The notes: generated by a model not told the origin, from the letters alone. A stretch of DNA of 5,009 nucleotides from an uncultured Paracoccaceae bacterium (GCA_937907485.1 CALESR010000234.1:1-5009), one strand, 5' to 3'; counted from the stretch's first letter, positions 1-4,983 are shown. A program made the numbers and translations.

Positions 1-24
1 GGAAAATCTGCCAGTGAGTCACAA

Positions 25-74
25 GGGGGGGGCGCCCCCGCGGGGGGGGGGGGGGGGGGGGGGGTCAGCCCCCC
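25..74. repeat. Poly-G tract with flanking G/C inverted repeats
   Basis: Positions 25-32 are eight Gs. They are followed by a GGGGG-CG-CCCCC palindrome (28-39) and then an uninterrupted run of 23 Gs (42-64). The last six Gs can pair with six Cs at 69-74 around a TCAG loop (65-68). No reading frame covers this stretch. It lies just downstream of the minus-strand DUF2852 gene, so the hairpin could help end that transcript, but there is no T-run as in a classical intrinsic terminator. The tract could form a G-quadruplex or be length-variable. A homopolymer this long could also be a sequencing or assembly error, so its exact length should not be trusted. Confidence 0.7.
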
Positions 75-89
75 AACAAGCCCGCCCGG

Positions 90-488
90 TCACGCCGGCT
101 CGACGTTGCGCGCCTCATCGGCACGGCGGCGGGCACGGTCGTCCATGAACTGGTCGAACTCGGCCTTGTCCTTGGCCTCGCGCAGACGGCGCAGGAAGTC
201 CGAGAAGGCCTGCTGCTCGTCTTCCAGACGCTTCAGCATGTCCGATTTGTAGGCGTCAAAGGCGGCATTGCCCGAGGGGGCGTGCATCGCCCAGGCGTGG
301 CGGTGGTTGGTGTGGCTGCGGCAGGATTTTCCGAACATCTTCTTTCCCCAGATCATGTAAGCGAGCAGTGCGAGGCCGATCGGCCAGAAAACGATGAAGC
401 CAACGACCATGGCGGCGATCCACGCCCCCCGGCCCCGTTCATCGAGCCAGGTTTCTGCGCGGCCGGGCCAGGCGGCGATTGCGGTCAT
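90..488 (-). CDS. DUF2852 family single-pass membrane protein
   Basis: This 132-residue protein of unknown function matches the DUF2852 family, which is common in alphaproteobacteria; the assignment is from memory of the family pattern. Residues 21-47 form one hydrophobic membrane segment containing VGFIVFWPIGLALL, followed by a basic patch (GKKMFGK). Residues 75-125 form a highly charged, probably helical or coiled-coil tail with the typical FDAYKSDMLKRLEDEQ and FLRRLREAKDKAEFDQFM blocks. The most likely topology is one anchor with a cytoplasmic tail. I chose the ATG at 488 because AAGGAGA lies about 8 bases upstream; a GTG at 530 in the same frame would add 14 residues but has no such site. 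The TetR regulator gene lies upstream on the same strand, about 95 bp away. No biochemical role can be assigned. Confidence 0.85.
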   Translation of the reverse strand: MTAIAAWPGRAETWLDERGRGAWIAAMVVGFIVFWPIGLALLAYMIWGKKMFGKSCRSHTNHRHAWAMHAPSGNAAFDAYKSDMLKRLEDEQQAFSDFLRRLREAKDKAEFDQFMDDRARRRADEARNVEPA

Positions 489-509
489 GTCAGTGTCTCC
501 TTCTGCTGT

Positions 510-530
510 GTTAATGTTATTTACATTCAC
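510..530. promoter_or_regulatory. AT-rich inverted repeat, candidate operator of the DUF2852 gene
   Basis: GTTAATGT (510-517) and ACATTCAC (523-530) are inverted copies matching at 7 of 8 positions across a 5-base spacer. The element is strikingly AT-rich for this genome. It overlaps a possible minus-strand -10 (TGTAAA, 520-525), paired with a -35-like TTGCCA (542-547) at a 16-base spacing. A protein bound here would be placed to block transcription of the DUF2852 gene. The neighbouring TetR-family regulator is a natural candidate binder, but nothing in the sequence proves it. Confidence 0.4.
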
Positions 531-547
531 ATAGATGGAAATGGCAA
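520..547 (-). promoter_or_regulatory. Putative promoter of the DUF2852 gene
   Basis: Read on the minus strand, TTGCCA (542-547) and TGTAAA (520-525) are separated by 16 bases and resemble sigma-70 -35 and -10 hexamers. Transcription would start near 513, leaving a short leader that contains the ribosome binding site. The gene could therefore be transcribed independently of the TetR gene upstream. The match is partial. Confidence 0.35.
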
Positions 548-582
548 GTCCGCATTCAAGGGCCGGTCGCAGATTTTTTTGG

Positions 583-1197
583 TCAATCGCGCTCGATCAG
601 CCCCAGACCGCGCAGATAGATGCCGATGCCGGCCTCGAGCAGTTCTTCGGGAGTGAAGGGTCCGCGTGCGCCGGGTTTGCCGCGCGAATAGAGTTCGACG
701 ATCCCGTGGCTGAGCGCCGAGATATGCGCGGCGAACATCGCGCCGGGTGGGCGACGGTCGGCGGGCATGCGGGCCGACAGCGTCTCGGCGGCATGGGTCA
801 GCACCCGTTTGGCGCGGTCGGCGGCGCGGGCCAGTTCGGGCGTCTGGCCGGGGCTGACGCCACTTTCGAACATCGCCATATAGTGACCGGGGTATTTGCG
901 GGCAAAGGCCAGATAGGCCCGGCCGACCGCCTCGAAGGCCGCCAGCGGCGAGGGCCGCCCCTCGTCATAGGCATAGGTGAGCACATCGGCGAAGAGGTCA
1001 TAGCCCTGGGTGGCGATCTCGGCGATCAGTTCGTCGCGGCCGGTAAAGTGCCGGTAGGGCGCCGCCGCCGACACATCGGCGCGTTTCGCCGCCTCGGCCA
1101 TGGTAAAGCCGGTCGGCCCCTTTTCGGCGATCAGGTCCAGCGCCGCCTCGACCAGCGCCTGCCGCAGGTTGCCGTGGTGATAGCCGCGCTTGGTCAT
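583..1197 (-). CDS. TetR/AcrR family transcriptional regulator
   Basis: This 204-residue protein has the usual TetR length and layout. An N-terminal three-helix DNA-binding domain spans about residues 8-55, with LRQALVEAALDLIAEKG as its first helix. The helix-turn-helix is FTMAEAAKRADVSAAAPYRHF (29-51), ending in the family's characteristic Y-x-H-F. The C-terminal ligand and dimerisation domain (about 80-200) includes AHISALSHGIVELYSRG, which resembles the WHG/TetR_C_33-type effector domain. The start ATG has GGAG about 10 bases upstream, and the N-terminus MTKRGYHHGNLRQAL is typical of full-length members. Such proteins are usually repressors released by a small hydrophobic molecule. The ligand and targets are unknown here; the DUF2852 gene downstream on the same strand is one candidate. 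The ffs gene starts divergently about 120 bp upstream. Confidence 0.92.
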   Translation of the reverse strand: MTKRGYHHGNLRQALVEAALDLIAEKGPTGFTMAEAAKRADVSAAAPYRHFTGRDELIAEIATQGYDLFADVLTYAYDEGRPSPLAAFEAVGRAYLAFARKYPGHYMAMFESGVSPGQTPELARAADRAKRVLTHAAETLSARMPADRRPPGAMFAAHISALSHGIVELYSRGKPGARGPFTPEELLEAGIGIYLRGLGLIERD

Positions 1198-1282
1198 GGT
1201 GTCGCGCTCCGGCCTTGCTGGCCCTGACCGTTGCTGCGCGGATCGGCCCCGGCTGACAGCGCCGGCGCCCGCTGATCCACCC

Positions 1283-1309
1283 TTGCAATGGGCGGCGCGC
1301 TTGCATAAA
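1283..1309 (+). promoter_or_regulatory. Putative promoter of the SRP RNA gene
   Basis: TTGCAA (1283-1288) and CATAAA (1304-1309) are separated by 15 bases and resemble sigma-70 hexamers. They would start transcription near 1316, just before the first paired base of the SRP RNA. The spacing is slightly short, but the AT-rich -10 stands out in a GC-rich region and its position fits the RNA. Confidence 0.5.
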
Positions 1310-1316
1310 TGGGCCT

Positions 1317-1411
1317 TGAGAGATCGGCGCGGGCAGTCGCGTCGCCAACCCGGTCAGGTCCGGAAGGAAGCAGCCGCAACGATTTCCGTCTGGGTCGTGT
1401 CCGGTCTCTCA
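1317..1411 (+). ncRNA. ffs: Small bacterial signal recognition particle RNA (4.5S type)
   Basis: The nearly invariant SRP RNA core occurs at 1352-1374: GGTCAGGTCCGGAAGGAAGC followed by AGCC. It contains the GGAA tetraloop and the asymmetric loop that binds the Ffh M domain. A closing stem supports the ends: GAGAGATCGG (1318-1327) pairs over ten base pairs with CCGGTCTCTC (1401-1410), with one G-U pair, and CGC (1328-1330) continues it. The resulting RNA of about 95 nt has the size of the Alu-less 4.5S type used by proteobacteria. With Ffh and FtsY it delivers nascent membrane proteins to the translocon. No T-rich terminator is visible after the stem, so the exact 3' end is uncertain. A minus-strand gene ends 15 bases beyond it. 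Confidence 0.93.
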
Positions 1412-1425
1412 CCTCTCCCCCGCAC

Positions 1426-1647
1426 TCAGCGTTTCGGCTTGCCCTTCTTGGGCGCGGGTTCGCTGCCCATCGCGCGGGCGGCCTGCGCGGCGGCGCGCAG
1501 TTCCTCGGCGATTTCCTCGGCCTCGTCGGGTTCGAAATCGAGCGGCAGTTCGATGCCATTGCCGACGACATAAATCCGCACCATGCCCAGCGAGGTCGGT
1601 CCGATCTGCAGATCGGCGGCGATGTCGCTTTCCTTGTTGATCCCCAT
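1426..1647 (-). CDS. Small conserved protein of Rhodobacteraceae (DUF6324-like)
   Basis: This is a 73-residue protein of unknown function. Its opening MGINKESDIAADLQIGPTSL and the following GMVRIYVVGNGIELPLDFEP look like a small conserved family of Rhodobacteraceae that I recall as DUF6324; the name is from memory and needs a profile check. A short mixed alpha/beta start (1-38) leads into an acidic helix (DEAEEIAEELRAAAQAA, 41-57) and a basic, lysine-rich tail (APKKGKPKR). No membrane segment or signal peptide is present. I chose the ATG at 1647 because AAGGGA lies about 6 bases upstream and because the conserved family start matches. An in-frame extension to 1764 would run into the divergent GNAT gene and reads as low-complexity arginine-rich sequence. 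It is cytoplasmic by prediction, with no assigned role. Confidence 0.82.
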   Translation of the reverse strand: MGINKESDIAADLQIGPTSLGMVRIYVVGNGIELPLDFEPDEAEEIAEELRAAAQAARAMGSEPAPKKGKPKR

Positions 1648-1672
1648 GGCTTTCCCTTTCCGGCTTTCCCCG

Positions 1673-1701
1673 TGCCTAGCGCGCGGGGCGATCCGGTGCA
1701 A
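1673..1701 (-). promoter_or_regulatory. Putative promoter of the small conserved gene
   Basis: On the minus strand, TTGCAC (1696-1701) and TAGGCA (1673-1678) are separated by exactly 17 bases. The -35 is good and the -10 partial. Transcription would begin around 1666 and give a leader of about 20 bases containing the ribosome binding site. Confidence 0.4.
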
Positions 1702-1712
1702 GCGTGGCGCAC

Positions 1713-1741
1713 TTGACAGCCGCCGGACGCGATTGCAGCCT
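1713..1741 (+). promoter_or_regulatory. Putative promoter of the GNAT gene, possibly leaderless
   Basis: A perfect -35 hexamer TTGACA lies at 1713-1718. At a 17-base spacing the -10 window is 1736-1741 (CAGCCT), a poor match. That geometry would place the transcription start at or within a few bases of the GNAT ATG at 1748. Together with the lack of a Shine-Dalgarno sequence, this suggests a leaderless message. Confidence 0.35.
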
Positions 1742-1747
1742 GCCGCC

Positions 1748-2230
1748 ATGGACCCCGCCCGCATCGCCCCGTTTACCGCCGCCGATTCCGACTGGCTGAT
1801 CGCCCGTCACGCCGAACTTTATGCGCGCGATGAAGGGTTTGACGCCAGTTTCGGCCAGTTGGTCGGCCAGATCGTCACCGATTTTCTGGCCGATCACGAC
1901 CCGGCGCGCGAGGCAGGCTGGATCGCATGGTCCGGCGCGCGGCGGCTGGGGTCGATCTTTGTCGTCGAGGAGGCGCCGCAGGTCGCCAAGCTGCGGCTGG
2001 TGCTGCTGGAGCCCGAGGCGCGCGGCACTGGTCTGGGTCAGCGGTTGCTGGACACCGCGATGGGCTTTGCCCGCGCGGCCGGGTTCACCGTGATGCGTCT
2101 GTGGACGCATGAAAGCCACGTCGCCGCCTGCCGGATGTATGCGCGCAACGGCTTTGCCCTGACCCGCAGCGAGGCGAAACGCTCGTTTGGTCAGGATGTG
2201 GTCGAGCAAAGCTGGGAGCGCCCGCTGTAG
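1748..2230 (+). CDS. GNAT family N-acetyltransferase
   Basis: This 160-residue protein is a single GNAT domain that would transfer an acetyl group from acetyl-CoA to an amine. Motif A spans about 82-111: a core strand LRLVLLEPEARG, then R92-G93-x-G95-x-G97, the R/Q-x-x-G-x-G/A pyrophosphate-binding loop, and the helix QRLLDTAMGFARAAG. The strand VMRLWT (115-120) and CRMYARNGF (128-136), with the usual CoA-proximal tyrosine Y131, complete the fold. The protein strongly resembles the acetyltransferase half of MarR-GNAT fusion regulators (DHDPAREAGWIA, SFGQDVVEQSWE), but no helix-turn-helix domain precedes it. The ATG at 1748 begins directly at the domain boundary; no clear Shine-Dalgarno is visible, and an earlier in-frame start would overlap the divergent gene. 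The substrate is unknown. Confidence 0.9.
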   Translation: MDPARIAPFTAADSDWLIARHAELYARDEGFDASFGQLVGQIVTDFLADHDPAREAGWIAWSGARRLGSIFVVEEAPQVAKLRLVLLEPEARGTGLGQRLLDTAMGFARAAGFTVMRLWTHESHVAACRMYARNGFALTRSEAKRSFGQDVVEQSWERPL

Positions 2231-2252
2231 CCGTCTCGCCGCGATTGCCCCC

Positions 2253-2279
2253 TTGCGTTCGCGCCCGCGCGAGGCTAAA
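2253..2279 (+). promoter_or_regulatory. Putative promoter of tRNA-His
   Basis: TTGCGT (2253-2258) and GCTAAA (2274-2279) are separated by 15 bases and precede the tRNA by about 12 bases. They resemble weak sigma-70 hexamers in the 61-bp gap after the GNAT stop. Read-through from the GNAT gene could also supply the tRNA. Confidence 0.35.
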
Positions 2280-2291
2280 CGGCGCGCGAGT

Positions 2292-2368
2292 GCAGCTTTA
2301 GCTCAGTTGGTTAGAGCACCAGATTGTGGATCTGGGGGTCCCCCGTTCGAGCCGGGGAAGCTGTACCA
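2292..2368 (+). tRNA. tRNA-His (anticodon GUG)
   Basis: The full cloverleaf folds by hand. The acceptor arm GCAGCTT (2292-2298) pairs with AAGCTGT (2358-2364); its first pair is G1-U72. The D stem is GCTC/GAGC. The anticodon stem CCAGA/TCTGG encloses the loop TTGTGGA, with anticodon GTG at 2326-2328. A 5-base variable region precedes the T arm CCCCG-TTCGAGC-CGGGG. The discriminator is A (2365) and CCA is encoded (2366-2368). The base before position 1 is T, so there is no encoded G-1, and there is no C73 to pair with one. This departs from nearly all other tRNA-His but is the known alphaproteobacterial form, which is read by a matching HisRS type. The gene ends 11 bases from the convergent LysR stop. 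Confidence 0.96.
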
Positions 2369-2379
2369 TTCCCCCCGCC

Positions 2380-3474
2380 TCAGCCCTTTAACAGCCAGTC
2401 CGCCACCCGTGCCGCCGCCGAGCCGCGCGCCAACGGGCGTTGGCGCAGCAGTCGCAGCCCGGCCGCCAGCGGCACCGCCGGGCCGATCGGCGCCACCAGC
2501 AGCCCGGCCTGCAGATGTCGCCCCAGCAGCGCCAGATGGCCGATCAGCACGCCCTCGCCCGCCACGGCCTCGCCCACCGCCAGCCCATAGAGCGAATGCA
2601 CATTGGCCGCAGCACCGGGGCCGGGAACCTGCGCCCCCTGCGCCCAGAGCCGCCAATCCCCATCCCAGGTGGAATCGGTCAGCCGGGGCAGCGCGGACAG
2701 GTCGGCGGCGCGGGTCAGCCGGGGCGCCAGCGCGGGGGCGCAGACCGGGATCAGCGCATCCTCGGCCAGCAGCGTGCCGCCCGACGGCGCGAGGAACAGC
2801 GCCAGATCATAGGGCGCGCGTTTGCCTTGCGGCGGGCGTTCCAGCGCGGTGATCGACAGCGCGATCCCCGGCAAAGCGGCGCGCAGGGCGGGCAGCCGAG
2901 GCGCCAGCCACAGTTGCGCGACGGCGGGCAGCGCGGCGATGCGCACCGTCGCGCCGACCGGCGCCAGCGCCTCGGCCACCGCGCCGAGACTCGCGGCGAG
3001 CGCGGTTTGCAGCGCCCTGGCCGGGGGAAGCGGCATCACGCCGCGCGGCCCTCGGGCAAAGAGGGGCGTCGCCTGCCAGCGTTCCACCGCGCGGACCTGC
3101 GCGGCGACGGCGCCGGGGCTGAGGCCCAGCGCCGTGGCCGCCGCCGAAAACCCCCCGCATCGCACCGCCGATTCGAACCCGGCCAGCGCGTCGAAGGGCG
3201 GGTTTGGCGCCAGCGCCGCCAGCGCGGCCAGCGGCGCCTCGAGGCCCTGCGCCAGCGCCTGCCCGGCCGGGGTCAGCACCACGCCGCGCGGCATCGCGGC
3301 AAAGAGCGGCTGGCCCAGCCGCGCCTCGAGCCCGCGCACCCGCAGACGCACCGCTCCCGGCGTCACGCCCAGCGACTCGGCCGCCGCCGCATAGCCGCCG
3401 AGCCGCGCGGCTTTGGCAAAGATCGCCAGCGCGCCAAGGCCGGGCAGCCGGGGCGAGGGGGGGGCGAGGGCCAT
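2380..3474 (-). CDS. LysR-type regulator with two tandem DNA-binding domains, GcvA-like
   Basis: This 364-residue protein is about 60 longer than a usual LysR regulator (around 300) because the N-terminal winged helix occurs twice. HTH-1 spans about 13-74 (AAAAESLGVTPGAVRLRVRGLE, then LGQPLFAAMPRGVVLTPAG). HTH-2 spans about 94-155 (SAAATALGLSPGAVAAQVRAVE, then TPLFARGPRGVMPLPPA). Aligned without gaps at an offset of 81 they share 31 of 62 residues. HTH-2 has lost the usual LG before PLF and the LTPAG wing end. A single effector-binding domain follows (about 177-364); STWDGDWRLWAQG and the VAQLWLAPRLPALRAALPGIAL start resemble GcvA-type regulators. The start has AAAGGAG about 9 bases upstream. 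It is divergent from the SHMT-like gene across 93 bp, the classic layout for a LysR regulator and its target. The ligand is unknown. Confidence 0.93.
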   Translation of the reverse strand: MALAPPSPRLPGLGALAIFAKAARLGGYAAAAESLGVTPGAVRLRVRGLEARLGQPLFAAMPRGVVLTPAGQALAQGLEAPLAALAALAPNPPFDALAGFESAVRCGGFSAAATALGLSPGAVAAQVRAVERWQATPLFARGPRGVMPLPPARALQTALAASLGAVAEALAPVGATVRIAALPAVAQLWLAPRLPALRAALPGIALSITALERPPQGKRAPYDLALFLAPSGGTLLAEDALIPVCAPALAPRLTRAADLSALPRLTDSTWDGDWRLWAQGAQVPGPGAAANVHSLYGLAVGEAVAGEGVLIGHLALLGRHLQAGLLVAPIGPAVPLAAGLRLLRQRPLARGSAAARVADWLLKG

Positions 3475-3515
3475 GAGACTCAGCTCCTTTGCGCCTCACT
3501 CGACAGGAAATTGCA

Positions 3516-3535
3516 TTTGCGCACAAGCCCGCAAA
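3516..3535. promoter_or_regulatory. Inverted repeat in the divergent intergenic region, candidate LysR operator
   Basis: TTTGCG (3516-3521) and CGCAAA (3530-3535) form a perfect 6-bp inverted repeat around an 8-base spacer. It lies near the middle of the 93-bp region between the divergent LysR and SHMT-like genes. LysR regulators typically bind dyads of this size and contact both promoters. A further TTTGCGC at 3488-3494, 28 bases from the one beginning at 3516, overlaps the LysR leader and could be an additional half-site. No convincing -10/-35 pair was found for either gene. Confidence 0.45.
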
Positions 3536-3567
3536 CCGCCACCCTGCCGGGAAAACAGGAGTTGCCG

Positions 3568-4890
3568 ATGCCCCATCTTGCCCCCCGCCCCTGGGTTCCC
3601 GCCGCTGCCGAGGCGCATGTGCAGACCCTCGCCAGCCGTGCCGCCAGCCTTGACAGCGCGGCGCTGGACGCGCGCATCGAGGCGCTGATCGTCGAGAACC
3701 GCCAGCGGCATGAGCGCGACGCCTTCAACCTGAACCCCGCCACCAACGTGTTGAACCCGCGGGCCGAGGCGGCGCTGTCGCGGGGTCTGGGGCAGCGGCC
3801 CTCGCTGGGCTATCCGGGCGAGAAATACGAGACCGGGTTGCAGGCGATCGAGGAGATCGAGGTCATCGCGGCGGAACTGGCGGCCGAGGTCTTTGGCGCC
3901 CGCCATGCCGAGGTGCGGGTGGGGTCGGGCGCGCTGGCGAACCTTTATGGCTTCATGGCGCTGGCCAAACCCGGCGATTGCATCATCGCGCCGCCTGCCA
4001 GCATCGGCGGGCATGTGACGCACCATGCCGAGGGCTGCGCGGGGCTTTATGGGCTGGTGACGCATCCGGCCCCGGTGGATGCCGATGGTTTCACCGTCGA
4101 TCTGGACGCGCTGCGCGATCTGGCGCTGACGGTGCGGCCCAAGGTCATCACCATCGGCGGCAGTCTGAACCTGTTCCCGCATCCAGTGCCGCAGATCCGG
4201 GCGATTGCCGACGAGGTCGGCGCCAAGGTGCTGTTTGACGCCGCGCATCAATGCGGGATCATCGCAGGGGGTGTCTGGGAAAACCCGCTGGCGCAGGGCG
4301 CGCATCTGATGACGATGAGCACCTATAAATCGCTGGGCGGGCCGGCGGGCGGGCTGATCGTCACCGATGATCCGGCGATTGCGCAGCGGCTCGACGCCAT
4401 CGCCTATCCCGGCCTGACGGCGAATTTCGACGCCGGGCGGGTGGCGGCGCTGGCGATCACGCTGCTGGACTGGCGCGAACATGGCCGGGCCTATACGCAG
4501 CGCATGGTCGATCTGGCGCAGGCCTTTGCGCAGGCGCTGACGGCGCAGGGCATTCCGGTATTTGCCGCCGCGCGAGGCGCGACGCAGTCGCACCAGTTCG
4601 CGCTGCAGGCGGCGGGGTTGGGTGGCGGTCAGGCGGCCTCGCGCCGGTTGGAGGCGGCGGGGTTCCTGACCTGCGGCATCGGCCTGCCGATCGCGCCGGT
4701 GGCGGGTGACCTGAACGGGCTGCGCATCGGCACGCCGGAACTGGCGCGTTGGGGGGTCGAGGTGGCGGACATTCCCGCGATTGCGGCGCTGCTGGCCGAG
4801 GCGCTGCGGTCGAACGACCCGGCGACGCTGGCCCCGCGCACCCGCGCCCTGCGCGCGCGGTTCGACCGGTTGCATTTCATCCGGGCGTGA
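3568..4890 (+). CDS. SHMT-like PLP-dependent enzyme with altered catalytic residues
   Basis: This 440-residue fold-type I PLP enzyme is clearly homologous to serine hydroxymethyltransferase (E. coli GlyA has 417). Shared landmarks are GYPGEKY (81-87), VRVGSGALANLYGFMAL (117-133), GGHVTHHAEG with H149, LFDAAHQCGIIAGG with D224 and H227 (PLP ring contacts), STYKSLGGPAGGLIV with Schiff-base K254, and NGLRIGTP with carboxylate-binding R386. Aligned by hand with E. coli GlyA, catalytic E57 becomes L80, Y55 becomes P78, Y65 becomes E88, S35 becomes N63, and the T-H-K of the active site becomes T-Y-K (Y253). Normal folate-dependent serine/glycine interconversion is therefore doubtful; an aldolase, transaldolase or other amino-acid reaction is possible. 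AGGAG six bases before the ATG fixes the start. Divergent from a GcvA-like regulator; expected to be cytoplasmic. Confidence 0.9.
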   Translation: MPHLAPRPWVPAAAEAHVQTLASRAASLDSAALDARIEALIVENRQRHERDAFNLNPATNVLNPRAEAALSRGLGQRPSLGYPGEKYETGLQAIEEIEVIAAELAAEVFGARHAEVRVGSGALANLYGFMALAKPGDCIIAPPASIGGHVTHHAEGCAGLYGLVTHPAPVDADGFTVDLDALRDLALTVRPKVITIGGSLNLFPHPVPQIRAIADEVGAKVLFDAAHQCGIIAGGVWENPLAQGAHLMTMSTYKSLGGPAGGLIVTDDPAIAQRLDAIAYPGLTANFDAGRVAALAITLLDWREHGRAYTQRMVDLAQAFAQALTAQGIPVFAAARGATQSHQFALQAAGLGGGQAASRRLEAAGFLTCGIGLPIAPVAGDLNGLRIGTPELARWGVEVADIPAIAALLAEALRSNDPATLAPRTRALRARFDRLHFIRA

Positions 4891-4898
4891 TGGGGAGC

Positions 4899-4924
4899 GG
4901 TGCGTGCGAGCACGCACCCTACGG
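4899..4924 (-). repeat. REP-like palindromic repeat, copy 1
   Basis: A perfect palindrome, GGTGCGTGC and GCACGCACC around GA (4899-4918), is followed by CTACGG. Read on the minus strand this is CCGTAG directly followed by a stable hairpin, the GTAG-plus-hairpin layout typical of REP elements mobilised by REP-associated tyrosine transposases. It begins 9 bases after the SHMT-like stop codon, so the hairpin may also stabilise or end that transcript. No T-run follows it. Confidence 0.7.
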
Positions 4925-4948
4925 AGTAGCCGCCGGATTCGGGTGGAT

Positions 4949-4974
4949 GGTGCGTGCGAGCACGCACCCTACGG
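4949..4974 (-). repeat. REP-like palindromic repeat, copy 2
   Basis: This is identical to copy 1 over all 26 bases, in the same orientation, with exactly 50 bases between the two starts. The 24-base spacer between the copies contains no further repeat that I can see. Head-to-tail arrangement differs from the head-to-head pairs common among REP elements. Confidence 0.7.
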
Positions 4975-4983
4975 TGCGGGGGG

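Noticed and set aside
511..525. A CtrA binding site (TTAA-N7-TTAA) before the DUF2852 gene.
   Set aside because: The first half TTAA is present, but the second half at the correct spacing reads TACA, so it is not a good site.
489..530. GTG start at 530 for the DUF2852 protein, adding 14 residues.
   Set aside because: The added codons cover the inverted repeat and the ribosome binding site of the ATG at 488, and no Shine-Dalgarno precedes the GTG.
535..1227. A 230-residue plus-strand open frame opposite the TetR gene.
   Set aside because: It has no recognisable domain, and the minus-strand frame has an unambiguous TetR helix-turn-helix.
1194..1716. Open frames crossing the SRP RNA region on both strands.
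   Set aside because: They are arginine/proline-rich, lack ribosome binding sites, and overlap the SRP RNA and the small conserved gene, whose evidence is much stronger.
2440..3567. The SHMT-like reading frame stays open upstream for about 376 further codons, suggesting an 816-residue fusion protein.
   Set aside because: The extension is exactly antisense to the LysR gene, is a low-complexity Arg/Gln/Gly-rich sequence, and the ATG at 3568 has a strong AGGAG six bases upstream and fits the SHMT family start.
3496..4917. A 473-residue minus-strand open frame opposite the SHMT-like gene.
   Set aside because: It is arginine-rich shadow sequence typical of high-GC genes; the plus-strand frame has clear PLP-enzyme motifs.
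4899..4924. A classical intrinsic terminator after the SHMT-like gene.
   Set aside because: The hairpin is strong, but no T-run follows on the plus strand, and the identical second copy points to a repeat element first.
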